In this document: positions 1 through 9,300 of the stretch, piece by piece
Position numbering within the stretch: position 1 is the first letter of the stretch
Layout: the number at the start of each line of letters is the position of its first letter
Source: Sphingomonadaceae bacterium
GTDB taxonomy: Bacteria; Pseudomonadota; Alphaproteobacteria; Sphingomonadales; Sphingomonadaceae
Assembly: GCA_947442095.1 (NCBI GenBank)
Contig: CANEVG010000002.1
Location: 1-45,639 of the forward strand
Reading direction: 5' to 3'
Length of the DNA stretch: 45,639 nt
Made by a program: the position numbers and the translations under genes
The notes under the pieces: generated by a model
Told to the model about the DNA's origin: nothing
The model's database searches: none
Seen by the model: only the letters and a program-made list of their open reading frames with translations

Positions 1-15
1 ATGGAGGGGAACAGA

Positions 16-1203
16 ATGCGCAAGCGGACCTTGGCGGTGTTGGCTGTGGGGGCATTGGGGCTTGGCGGACTGGGGTGGTTTGCCAGTCTGGACGCGGAGA
101 CACAGGGTCTGCTGGCCGCTTTGCCGACAGACCGTGATGTTCTGATGTGGAGCGTGCCGCAGCGCGATGCGGCGTTCCGAGCGATGGACCGGCTTCCGGT
201 TCTGGCCGAGGCGCGGGAAATCATGCCTTCGGGCCAGCCGCTGCCGCTACCTGCGGGGAGGCCGCTCACCATTCCGGGGGTGGACGAATACATGGCCAGC
301 CAGCGTGCGGCGGGGCTAGTGATCGTGCAGGAGGGGAAAGTGCGGTTCGAGCGCTATGGGCTGGGCTTTGGTGCAGGCGGGCGCTGGACCAGTTTCTCGG
401 TCGCCAAGTCGTTCACCTCCACGCTGGTAGGCGCAGCGATCAAGGACGGCGCGATCCGCAGTCTCGACGACAAGGTGAGCCAGTATATCCCGGATCTCAA
501 GGGATCGGCCTATGACGACGTCACCGTGGCGCAGCTCCTGACCATGAGTTCGGGCGTGCGCTGGAACGAGGACTACGAGGACCCCAAGGCCGACGTGGCG
601 ATGTTCAACAACGCCGAGCCCGAGACGGGCATGGACGCGACAGTGAGCTATATGAGGAAGCTCCCCCGCGCGCATCCGCCAGGCACGGTCTGGCATTACA
701 ACACCGGCGAGACCAATCTGATCGGCGTGCTCGTCTCCTCGGCGGTGAAAAAGCCGCTGGCGCAGTATCTGGAGGAGAAGATCTGGAAGCCCGCAGGCAT
801 GGAGGCCAAGGCGACATGGCTGCTGGGCAAGACGGGGCACGAGATCGCGGGCTGCTGCCTCCAGGCCGCGACGCGCGATTTTGCCCGGATGGGCCTGCTG
901 GTGCTGGCGAACGGGGCTGCGGGCGGCCAACAAATCGTGCCGCCAGACTGGTTTGCGGCCGCCACGCACAAACAGAAAGACATCGGCGAGCCAGGCAAGG
1001 GCTATGGCTATCAGTGGTGGACCTATGACGACGGCACGGTCGCGGCGCAGGGCATCTTCGGGCAGGGCATCTTCATCGATCCAGGGCGCCGGCTGGTGAT
1101 CGCCAGCAACGCCAACTGGACCCGTGCCACCGAAGGTCCGGAAGGCGATGCGCGCGAGGCGTTCTACCGCAAGGTGCAGGCGCTGATCGATGCGGGCGGG
1201 TGA
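16..1203 (+). CDS. Serine hydrolase, class C beta-lactamase fold
   Basis: A 395-residue protein of the beta-lactamase/6-aminohexanoate-oligomer hydrolase family, probably cleaving an ester, amide or peptide substrate that cannot be named from sequence. The nucleophile motif is SVAK (Ser128-Lys131) in WTSFSVAKSFTS. A second active-site element YNT (Tyr229) lies in WHYNTGETN. The N-terminus (MRKRTLAVLAVGALGLGGLGW) is a signal peptide or anchor, so it should act in the periplasm. The ATG at 16 is preferred over the ATG at position 1 because GGAGGGG at 3-9 forms a good Shine-Dalgarno about 6 nt upstream. The next gene on the same strand starts 58 nt later. Family assignment is firm; substrate is unknown. 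Confidence 0.88.
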   Translation: MRKRTLAVLAVGALGLGGLGWFASLDAETQGLLAALPTDRDVLMWSVPQRDAAFRAMDRLPVLAEAREIMPSGQPLPLPAGRPLTIPGVDEYMASQRAAGLVIVQEGKVRFERYGLGFGAGGRWTSFSVAKSFTSTLVGAAIKDGAIRSLDDKVSQYIPDLKGSAYDDVTVAQLLTMSSGVRWNEDYEDPKADVAMFNNAEPETGMDATVSYMRKLPRAHPPGTVWHYNTGETNLIGVLVSSAVKKPLAQYLEEKIWKPAGMEAKATWLLGKTGHEIAGCCLQAATRDFARMGLLVLANGAAGGQQIVPPDWFAAATHKQKDIGEPGKGYGYQWWTYDDGTVAAQGIFGQGIFIDPGRRLVIASNANWTRATEGPEGDAREAFYRKVQALIDAGG

Positions 1204-1261
1204 TGGACAAGCCCTCGTGGTTGGCCCACCATGCTGCCGTATCATGGGGGGGAGTGGCACA

Positions 1262-2917
1262 ATGCGCAGGCTTGGAATCGGCTCGGCTCTTGGGCTTTTG
1301 GCAACGGGCACAGCGCAGGCGGAAGCACCGAAGCTGGCCCCCATTCCTGCCGCACAGGCTCCCGGCTACGAGCGCATCCGCGAGGTGGACCTGCGGGCTG
1401 ACCTTACCTTCATCGCCTCGGACGCTCTGCTTGGCCGCATGTCGCTGCAGCCAGGCGATGATGCCTCGGTGGAGTGGATCGCAGCCGAATTTGCCAAGGC
1501 CGGGCTGAAGCCCGCCGCCACGGACGCCAGGGGCCAGCCGAGCTTCTTGCAGCGCGTGCCGCTGATCGAATACCGCGCCAATTCCGCCGCCAACGCGCTC
1601 ACCTTGCGGCTCGGCACCACGGAGCAAAGCTGGAAGGCGCCCGAAATCATCGGCGGTTTTCGCGACGATGCGGACATCACGGCACCGCTCGCCTTCGCGG
1701 GCTTCGGCATCACCGCCCCAGGCGTGGGCTACGATGACTACAAGGGCCTCGATGCGGCAGGCAAAGTGGTCGTGGTGTTCGAACACGAGCCGCAGGAGAA
1801 CGACCCCCGCGCCCGCTTCGGCGGCACGGGCAACACGCGCTATGCCACAAACCGGGTCAAGGCGCTCAACGCGCAGGCGCACGGCGCGCTTGCGATGATC
1901 GTGATGGCGGAGCCGGGCCGCAAGCACCCCTCGAACCTTGAACGCGTCAATCGCATCGGCGGCAGTGCCAAGCGCGTGCCGCCCTTGCCCGGGCAGGCCC
2001 TGACAGGCGACGAATTGCACATCCCGGTGCTAACGGTTTCCGACGCCGTGGCCGGGCAGCTGCTGGCGAAGGCGGGGATGACGCCCCAGGCGCTGCAGAC
2101 CGCGATCGACAAGGACTTTGCGCCGCAGTCCCGCGCGCTTCCCGATACGACGGTTTCGATCCATCTGGAGAATACCGCCCGCACGCGCGGCACATCGGCC
2201 AATGTCGTCGGCCTGTTGCCGGGTTCGGACCCCACCCTAGCCGCCGAAACCGTGATCATCAGCGCGCACCACGATCATGATGGCAGCGCGGGCCCCGAAA
2301 TCTGGCACGGCGCAGACGACAACGGCTCGGGCACGGTCGGCGTGGTTGCGCTGGCCCGCGCGTTCATGGCGAACCCGGCGCGGCCCAAGCGCTCGATCCT
2401 GTTTGCCGTGTTTGCAGCGGAGGAGCGCGGGCTGCTCGGTGCCTACCACATGGCGATGCACCCGCTGCGCCCGCTCGCCACCACGCGCGCGATGATCAAT
2501 TTCGACATGATCGGCCGCAATGAAACACCCAGCGACCAGACCACCGGGCTGATCGAGATCCCGGCGGATACGACCAACCGTCTCAACCTGATCGGTGCGA
2601 GCTATAGCCCGGACTTTGACCGCACCGTGCGCGCCGCCAATCGCAGCGTGGGGCTCGATCTCGATGACCGGTTCGACCGCGACAACGCGCTCAACGTGTT
2701 CTTCCGCAGCGACCAGTTTCCGTTCGTGCTGAAGGACATTCCGGCGATGTGGTTCTTCACCGGGTTTCATCCAGACTATCACCATACGACCGATACGGCA
2801 GACCGCATCAACTATACCAAAATGACGAAGATCGTGAAGCTAAGCTATCTCTCAGCATGGCGCTTCGCCAACAATGCGGCGGGGCCAGCCTTTGTGCGCG
2901 ATCCGGCGGGACAATAG
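1262..2917 (+). CDS. Exported M28 family zinc aminopeptidase
   Basis: A 551-residue metallopeptidase of the M28 (aminopeptidase Y/S) family, expected to remove N-terminal residues from peptides in the periplasm using two zinc ions. The expected ligands can be read in order: His in HHDHDG (336-340), Asp in GADDNGSG (about 352), Glu-Glu in AAEERG (387-388), Asp in FDMIGR (about 415) and His in HHTTD (507-508). The region before the HHDHDG motif (about 100-330) is long enough to hold the PA-type inserted domain common in this family. ATG 1262 is chosen because it begins a signal peptide (MRRLGIGSALGLLATGTAQA) and follows GGGGGGAG; ATG 1244 is the alternative. A periplasmic serine hydrolase precedes it on the same strand, and the two may be co-transcribed. 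Confidence 0.92.
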   Translation: MRRLGIGSALGLLATGTAQAEAPKLAPIPAAQAPGYERIREVDLRADLTFIASDALLGRMSLQPGDDASVEWIAAEFAKAGLKPAATDARGQPSFLQRVPLIEYRANSAANALTLRLGTTEQSWKAPEIIGGFRDDADITAPLAFAGFGITAPGVGYDDYKGLDAAGKVVVVFEHEPQENDPRARFGGTGNTRYATNRVKALNAQAHGALAMIVMAEPGRKHPSNLERVNRIGGSAKRVPPLPGQALTGDELHIPVLTVSDAVAGQLLAKAGMTPQALQTAIDKDFAPQSRALPDTTVSIHLENTARTRGTSANVVGLLPGSDPTLAAETVIISAHHDHDGSAGPEIWHGADDNGSGTVGVVALARAFMANPARPKRSILFAVFAAEERGLLGAYHMAMHPLRPLATTRAMINFDMIGRNETPSDQTTGLIEIPADTTNRLNLIGASYSPDFDRTVRAANRSVGLDLDDRFDRDNALNVFFRSDQFPFVLKDIPAMWFFTGFHPDYHHTTDTADRINYTKMTKIVKLSYLSAWRFANNAAGPAFVRDPAGQ

Positions 2918-2962
2918 AGCACTGGCACAAGCCAACCTATCCGGTCGGCATCTGAAATTTCA

Positions 2963-2988
2963 TTGACACTTTGGACGGGCCGTCCAAA
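2963..2988 (+). promoter_or_regulatory. -35-like TTGACA with adjacent 19-bp palindromic operator
   Basis: TTGACA at 2963-2968 is followed directly by a perfect palindrome at 2970-2988, TTTGGACGG-G-CCGTCCAAA (9-bp arms, 1-bp centre). Position and shape suit a TetR-family operator that blocks a promoter reading towards the ferredoxin reductase at 3019. I see no convincing -10 hexamer at 17-nt spacing. No TetR gene lies in the window, so the regulator would be encoded elsewhere. Confidence 0.6.
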
Positions 2989-3018
2989 TGACCGCCATCC
3001 TCTATATCATAACACGCA

Positions 3019-3840
3019 ATGAAGGGCGGACTTGTGGCCGACCAGATATCCCTTGAACCTACCTCCAGCCTTTCAGTCGAGACGGTCGTGTCCGTCCAGC
3101 ACTGGAACGATCACCTGTTTTCCTTCACGCTCACGCGCCCGCCAAGCTTTCGCTTCCGCTCGGGCGAGTTTGTGATGATCGGGCTGATGGGGGACAACGG
3201 CAAGCCGCTGCTGCGCGCCTATTCCGTGGCATCCCCAGCTTATGACGAGGTGTTGGAGTTCCTCTCGATCAAGGTGGAGGATGGTCCGCTCACCTCGCGC
3301 CTCCAGAAGATCCAGCCGGGTGATGAGATGTTCCTTGGCCGCAAACCGACCGGCACGCTGGTGGCCGATGCGCTGCTGCCAGGTCGCCGCCTGTTTCTGC
3401 TCGGCACAGGCACCGGCCTTGCGCCATGGATGTCGTTGATCCGCGATCCCGATATCTACGACCGGTTCGAACAGATCGCCGTGGTCCATTCGGTGCGCCG
3501 CGTTTCCGATCTCGCCTACCGCGAGATGCTCGAAGGCGGGCTGGCGGACGATCCGCTCGTCGACGAAATGGCGTCTGGGCGCTTCACTTATATCCCCACC
3601 GTGACACGCGAACCCTTCCACACCAGCAAGCGCATCGAGGGCCTGATGCTCGATGGCACGCTGTTCAAGGGCACGCTGGGCGACCCCAAGAGCTTTGACC
3701 ACACGCAGGACCGCGTGATGCTGTGCGGCTCGATGGCCATGATCAAGGAAGTGGCGGCGATGCTCGACGGGATGGGCTTCACCGAAGGCTCCAACTCGCA
3801 GCCGGGCGAATATGTTATCGAACGCGCCTTCGTTGGATAA
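3019..3840 (+). CDS. fpr: Ferredoxin--NADP reductase (bacterial Fpr type)
   Basis: A 273-residue cytoplasmic flavoprotein that exchanges electrons between NADPH and ferredoxin or flavodoxin. The N-terminal FAD domain carries RAYS (66-69), the usual flavin-binding RxYS motif. The C-terminal domain has GTGTGLAPW (129-137) for NADP and ends in VIERAFVG, as in the bacterial subclass I enzymes. Length matches the family. The start is uncertain: ATG 3019 gives the longest form, but GTG 3034 sits just after AAGGGCGGA, a plausible ribosome binding site. The 19-bp palindrome upstream suggests repressor control. This is odd for a simple housekeeping reductase and would fit an oxidative or drug-stress regulon. 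Confidence 0.92.
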   Translation: MKGGLVADQISLEPTSSLSVETVVSVQHWNDHLFSFTLTRPPSFRFRSGEFVMIGLMGDNGKPLLRAYSVASPAYDEVLEFLSIKVEDGPLTSRLQKIQPGDEMFLGRKPTGTLVADALLPGRRLFLLGTGTGLAPWMSLIRDPDIYDRFEQIAVVHSVRRVSDLAYREMLEGGLADDPLVDEMASGRFTYIPTVTREPFHTSKRIEGLMLDGTLFKGTLGDPKSFDHTQDRVMLCGSMAMIKEVAAMLDGMGFTEGSNSQPGEYVIERAFVG

Positions 3841-3873
3841 GGGGTTCGGGAACCTCGGCGGCTGAACCGCGTT

Positions 3874-4527
3874 GTGGGAGAGTTGACGGAGACACAGCTG
3901 TGCTGCGCCTGCTTATTCTATCGCTCTGTGCTGCTGTTGGGCCTCACCCTTGCTGGATACCCCGCTATGGCCACGCCGGAACCGCCTTTCACCGTCAAGA
4001 TGATGGAAGGCGATTTTTCCGTGCGCGATTATCCTGCGCTGATCGTCGCGGAAGTTTCTGTGGAGGGGGACCGCTCCAGCGCGGCGAGCAAGGGGTTTCG
4101 CCTGCTTGCAGGCTATATCTTCGGCGGGAACACCCGCAAGGCCAGCATTGCCATGACCACACCGGTGCTACAGGAGCCAGCGGGGGGCGCGAAAATCGTC
4201 ATGACAGCCCCGGTTCTGCAAAGCGGCGGCGGCAAGACTTGGAAGGTGCGGTTCGTGATGCCCGAGGGCTCCACGCTGGAGAACTTGCCGAGGCCAATCA
4301 GTTCGAAAGTGCGCCTCCTTGCTCAGCCCCGCACGCAGATGGCTGTCGTGCGGTTCAGCGGGCTCATCTGGCCCAGCACGATAGCCGCCAAGACTGCAGC
4401 GCTGGAGGACTTCGTCCGGTCCCATCATCTAAAAAGTATCGGCCCGGCATCGCTGGCACAGTACAATCCGCCATGGACACTGTGGTTCCTGCGCCGGAAT
4501 GAGGTGATGATCCCGGTTGCGCCGTGA
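3874..4527 (+). CDS. SOUL family haem-binding protein, exported
   Basis: A 217-residue protein of the SOUL/HBP haem-binding family. Characteristic elements are the start of the fold, FTVKMMEGDFSVRDYP (about 30-45), then LAGYIFGGN and the duplicated strands MTTPVL and MTAPVL, and the C-terminal pattern YNPPWTLWFLRRNEV. A hydrophobic N-terminus (SVLLLGLTLAGYPAMA) suggests export or membrane anchoring. Haem or porphyrin binding is a family inference; no axial ligand can be fixed here. Start codon is unclear: GTG 3874 is used, and TTG 3883 is possible. Its stop codon abuts the stop of the convergent acetyltransferase gene with no intervening base. Confidence 0.85.
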   Translation: MGELTETQLCCACLFYRSVLLLGLTLAGYPAMATPEPPFTVKMMEGDFSVRDYPALIVAEVSVEGDRSSAASKGFRLLAGYIFGGNTRKASIAMTTPVLQEPAGGAKIVMTAPVLQSGGGKTWKVRFVMPEGSTLENLPRPISSKVRLLAQPRTQMAVVRFSGLIWPSTIAAKTAALEDFVRSHHLKSIGPASLAQYNPPWTLWFLRRNEVMIPVAP

Positions 4528-5058
4528 TCAGCCTGACGTGCCCGGACGCTCGAGCAGAATGAGGGTGACATCGTCCTCGGGGTGCTCTGCGTAGCGCTTG
4601 AAGCCGAGTTTTGCTGCTATCGCCAGCGAAGCGAGATTGGTCTCGTTGATCATGCAGGACACGCGCCGCCCGGGATATGCGGCATCGAACCAGGCCAGCG
4701 CGGCGTGTGCGGCCTCGCTCGCGATCCCCTGCCTCCAGATGTGGCGCGCAAAGATCCAGCCGATCTCGGGGGTATCATCGAGCCCGTTGGCAAAGCCCCG
4801 CCACGAGTGAAACACGCCGCAAATACCAAGCACCGTGTCAGTCCCCCGCGAACGGCAGACAAATGTGCCATAGCCAAAGAGCGCCCAAGAGCCCGCATTG
4901 CGGCACAGGCGGTTGAACTCTGCGGTAGGATCGGTGGGCTGGACAGCGAGATGGCGGCGCACCTCCTCGTCGCCCAGCAGCTCGATCAGCGCCGCATGAT
5001 CGCGGGCCGCCGGCTGCCAGAGGTCAAGGCGTTCGGTGGAAAGGACAAGCGGGTTCAC
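4528..5058 (-). CDS. GNAT family N-acetyltransferase (RimJ/RimL-like)
   Basis: A 176-residue GNAT acetyltransferase that would transfer acetyl from acetyl-CoA to an amine. It begins STERLDLWQP, typical of the Acetyltransf_3 (RimJ/RimL-like) branch, and has the core IGWIFARHIWRQGIASEAAHAALAW (approximate R/Q-x-x-G-x-A acetyl-CoA loop at RQGIAS) followed by NLASLAIAAKLGF. The GTG start overlaps the stop of the upstream DUF445 gene by 4 nt (GTGA), so translation is probably coupled and the gene belongs to the efflux operon. Substrate unknown; a second, different GNAT lies at 42259-42807. Confidence 0.85.
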   Translation of the reverse strand: MNPLVLSTERLDLWQPAARDHAALIELLGDEEVRRHLAVQPTDPTAEFNRLCRNAGSWALFGYGTFVCRSRGTDTVLGICGVFHSWRGFANGLDDTPEIGWIFARHIWRQGIASEAAHAALAWFDAAYPGRRVSCMINETNLASLAIAAKLGFKRYAEHPEDDVTLILLERPGTSG

Positions 5059-6365
5059 AAGGTACGGTCTATCGCGTGGATTGCCACGCCGACAAGCCCG
5101 CCAACGAGCGTGCCATTAATGCGGATGAACTGCAGATCGCGCCCGACAGCGCCTTCAATCCGATCGGTGACGGTCTGCGCATCCCAGCGGCGCACGGTTT
5201 CGGACACCAATCGCACGATGTTCTCGCCATAGCGCGTGGCAACACCCACCAGAGTCCGCCGGGAGAATCGGTTGACCAGCACCTGCAGCCGCCCATCCTG
5301 CTGCAGGGCGCGACCCAGCTCGGCAAGCGATTCGCCGATCTGGCCATTAGGATCGCCACTGCCGGATTGATCTCTGCCGGATTGATCTCTGCCGGATTCA
5401 CCATGGCCACGAACGGTGCGCAGCAACTGCGCGCGGCCCCGCTCCCACAGGCCATCGAGCCACGCCGCAAAAGCCGGGTTGGCAAGGACTTCACGTTTCA
5501 TGGCCTCGACCCGCGCGTGCATGTCCGCATCGTGCACCAGCGCGTGGGCAAGCGCTTCGATGCCCTCCTCGATCTTGCGGCGCAGCGGATGGTCCTCGAT
5601 GACCACGGTTTCGGCGAGCAGCTTGTACAGTCCTTCGAGGATACCGGTCGCGAGCCGTTCATCGAGCCCGGTCCAGCGCATCAGCGTGTTCGCCTTGTCG
5701 TGGATCATCGTCCGGAGGAGATCCTCGTTGGCCTCGATCGCTTCAGCGGCTCGGCGGATCAGGCTTTCGATCAGCGGCATGTGCCGCCCTTCGGCAATCA
5801 TCGCCGTCAGCAGATTGCCCAGCAGCGGCGCGAGCGCCAGCCGCTCGATCCTGGTGCGAAGTGCGGACTTGACCAGCCCGCCGAGCTTCTCCTGATCGAG
5901 CGATTCCAGCACATCGGCGAGCAGGCTTGCAGCCCCGCCGCTGAGGCGGTTTGCACCGCCGCGGGGATTGGCGAGATACTGCCCCGCAGCTTGGGCCACG
6001 TTGAGCCCCTTGAGCCGCCGCGCGACGACCTGCGGCGTGAGAAAATTGCTTTTGAGGAAAGCCGCCATCGTATCGGCGATACGGTCCTTGTTTTCTGGAA
6101 TGATGGCGGTGTGAGGGATCGGCAAACCCAACGGGCGGCGAAACAGCGCCGTGACCGCAAACCAGTCCGCCAGCCCGCCGACCATGGCCGCCTCGGCAAA
6201 CGCCCGCAGAAAACCCCAGGCGGTATCGATGGACTCCAGGTGCCGAGCTGCAAGGAACAGCGCTGCCATAAGCAGCAGCAGGACTGTGGCAAACAGCCGC
6301 ATCCGAAAAGCCGGATCGACCAGGCCTCCGGGCGGCGGAGTAAATGCAGCCCTAGGTGCGCTCAC
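5055..6365 (-). CDS. DUF445 family inner-membrane protein
   Basis: A 436-residue DUF445 (YjiN-like) protein. The family signature is clear near the N-terminus: MVGGLADWFAVTALFRRPLGLPIPHTAIIPENKDRI (about 60-96), preceded by a membrane segment (RLFATVLLLLMAALFLA). The long middle is helical and charged, and a final hydrophobic stretch (LVGGLVGVAIHAI) may re-enter the membrane. Function of the family is not established. The GTG start overlaps the RND pump stop (6362-6364) by 4 nt, and its own stop overlaps the GNAT start, placing it inside the efflux operon. Residues SGRDQSGRDQSG come from a 15-bp in-frame tandem repeat at 5361-5398. Confidence 0.9.
   Translation of the reverse strand: MSAPRAAFTPPPGGLVDPAFRMRLFATVLLLLMAALFLAARHLESIDTAWGFLRAFAEAAMVGGLADWFAVTALFRRPLGLPIPHTAIIPENKDRIADTMAAFLKSNFLTPQVVARRLKGLNVAQAAGQYLANPRGGANRLSGGAASLLADVLESLDQEKLGGLVKSALRTRIERLALAPLLGNLLTAMIAEGRHMPLIESLIRRAAEAIEANEDLLRTMIHDKANTLMRWTGLDERLATGILEGLYKLLAETVVIEDHPLRRKIEEGIEALAHALVHDADMHARVEAMKREVLANPAFAAWLDGLWERGRAQLLRTVRGHGESGRDQSGRDQSGSGDPNGQIGESLAELGRALQQDGRLQVLVNRFSRRTLVGVATRYGENIVRLVSETVRRWDAQTVTDRIEGAVGRDLQFIRINGTLVGGLVGVAIHAIDRTL
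5361..5398. repeat. 15-bp tandem repeat, 2.5 copies, in DUF445 gene
   Basis: The unit GCCGGATTGATCTCT occurs at 5361-5375 and 5376-5390, then partially at 5391-5398. It is in frame and encodes the Asp/Gln/Ser/Gly-rich repeat in the DUF445 protein, a likely slippage tract in a flexible linker. Confidence 0.85.
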
Positions 6366-9300
6366 TCTGCCGGATAAGCCTCGTCTGCTGCGCGCCTGTC
6401 ACGGGCGGCTTCACGCGGATCGTAAGACAGGAGTCGGCGCCCGATCCACGGACCGACCCGTTTTTCGAGCCCGTCCGCCAAGCTGAATCCTGCAGGCACG
6501 AGCAGCAGCGTCAGCAAGGTGGAAAGCGCCAGTCCGCCGATCACGACAATGCCCATCGGGGCACGCCAGCCACCATCGCCACCAATCGACACGGAGGTCG
6601 GCACCATGCCGGCGATCATCGCCACCGTAGTCATGACAATAGGCTGCGCACGCTTGTGCCCGGCTTCGGTGATGGCTGTCAGCTTATCCACGCCGCGCGC
6701 CATTTCCTCGATTGCGAAATCGATCAGCAGAATGGAATTCTTGGCAACGATCCCGAACAGCATCAGCACGCCGATGAACACTGGCAGCGAAAGGGGCTGT
6801 CCGGCCACCACCAGCAGGAGCAGCCCGCCCAACGGGGCGAGGAACAGCGAACCCATGTTGACCAGCGGCGAGATAAAGCGCCGATAGAGCAGCACAAGTA
6901 CCGAGAACACCAGCAACACGCCGGCGGCAAGCGCGACCATGAAGTTGAACAGCATTTCCGCCTGCCAGCGATCCTCGCCAGCGGCGGCGTTGGAAACCCC
7001 CCGAGGCAGGTTTTTCATGATTGGCAGGTTCTTGATTGCATTGTCGGCCGTGCCTTTGACCACACCTTCCGGCAGATCAGCACCCACGAACACCCGGCGG
7101 TTCTGGTTGTAGCGCTGAATGCTGGTCGGTCCTGAACCAAAGCTGATCGTGGCCACACGCGAAAGCGGAACCGAGCCGCCGGTAATCGTGGGTACTGGCA
7201 GGTTCTCAAGCGTGGAGAGATCACGACGCGAGGCCACCGGCAGCTTTACCCGGATCGGGATCTGACGATCAGACAGCGAAAACTTGGCGCTATTCTGGTC
7301 GATCTCGCCTTGTGTGGCAATGCGGATCACCTGGCTGAGTTCCTGCGTTGTTACACCCAGCGAAGCGGCGAGATCGAGATGCGGCGTGATGATGATCTCC
7401 GGACGGCGCAAATCTGCACTGATCCGCGGGGCCGAGACTTCCTTGAGTTGGCTCATCTGCTCGACCAGCGTCTGCGCCGTCTTCTGCAGCAGTTCAGGAT
7501 CGGAGCCGGAAAGCATCACGCTGATGGGCCGCCCCGATCCGCCGCCGGGCCCTCCGCCATTCATCTGCATAAAGCTGACACGTGCATCGGCGACCTTCTG
7601 CAACCGCGGTGCCAGTGCACGCTCAAACTCGAGACTCGTGCGTTCACGGTTCTTCTTGAGTTCCAGGAAGACCCGGCCACTACCCTCGTTGATCCGTTCA
7701 AGCGCAACGTCGATCTCGGGCTCATCCTTCACGAGCGCGAGCACTTCATCGACTTTGCGCTCGGTCTGTTCGATGGTCGTACCGGGCACCATTTCAATTG
7801 TGATGCGGCTGAAATCGCCATCGGTATCGGGAAAGAACTGCGTGGGGATCATAACGAAGAGCACGGCTGTCAGCCCGAGAGCTCCCAGACCGACGCCCAT
7901 CATCCATAAGCGGTGATCGCGCAGCCGTGCGCGGAGCCAGCGGCGGGGATACTGGGCACGATAGCCGGTCACTCCGGCGGTATCGAGTGACCATGTCAGC
8001 ACTTTCATATAGCGCTGTATCCATGGCCCGTTGCCGTGCTCTTCCTCGCCATGCGCGCGCAGAAAATAGGCCGCGATCATCGGGGTGATCATGCGCGCCA
8101 CCAGCAGGGAGAACAACACCGCGATCACCACCGTGAGGCCGAAGTTCTTGAAGAACTGGCCCGAGACCCCTGGCATGAGCGCGACGGGCAGAAACACCGC
8201 CACGATCGAGAATGTGGTTGCCACGACTGCAAGGCCAATCTCGTCCGCTGCATCGATTGCCGCCTGATAGGCCGATTTGCCCATACGCATGTGGCGTACG
8301 ATGTTCTCGATCTCCACGATCGCATCGTCGACAAGCACGCCCGCCACCAACCCCAGCGCCAGCAGCGACAGGGTGTTGAGCGTGAAACCGATCAGGCTCA
8401 TCAGCCAGAACGTGGGAATTGAAGAGAGCGGGATCGCAATGGCCGAAACGATCGTCGCGCGCCAATCGCGCAAGAAGAAGAACACCACGATCACGGCCAA
8501 TACAGCGCCTTCGACCATCGCCGACATCGAGGATTTGTACTGATCCTTGGTGTAGCCGACGCTGGAGAACAGCTGGGTGAAGTGCACCTTGCCGCCTTGC
8601 TCCTGCTCAATCTTGGCCAATTCCTTGACGGTATCGTCGAACACGCTGACGTCGGATTCGCCTCGGGCGCGGGCAATGCTGAACGTGACCACCGGCTTGC
8701 CGTTGTTCTTGGCGATCGAGGTGATCTCGCTGAAGCCGTCCCGCACATCCGCCACATCGGAGAGGCGGATGGTGCGCCCGCCCGCGATACCGATTTCGGT
8801 GCGCGACAGATCATAGGCGCTGGCCGCATTGCCCAACACGCGAACCGCCTGGCGTGATCCGGCCACTTCAGCGCGGCCGCCTGCGGCATTGAGATTGACC
8901 TGACGCAGCGCAGCATTGATCTGCGTGGCTGTGACACCTTGCGCTTTCATCCGCATCGGATCGAGCGTGACCGCGATCTCACGGTTCACGCCGCCATTGC
9001 GCTCCACTTCAGCCATGCCCGGAACCGACAGCAGCCGCTTGCGCACCAGATCGTCGATGAACCACGAGAGTTGCTCGATCGTCATGTCATCGGCCGACAC
9101 CGCAAAATAAGCGATGGCGTCAGACGATGTCTGCGCCTTGATCACCTGCGGCTCGAGAATGCCTTCAGGCAGATCGCCGCGCACCTGATCGACCGCGTTC
9201 TTCACTTCGTTCACAGCGGCGTTGATATCGGTGCCGATGGTGAACTGGACCATCGTCTGGCTGGAGCCTTCGGTGGCCGTCGAACTTAGCGTATCGACGC

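Noticed and set aside
5076..6377. 433-codon plus-strand frame over the DUF445 gene
   Set aside because: Shadow of the minus-strand gene; composition is His/Arg/Gln-rich and unlike any family.
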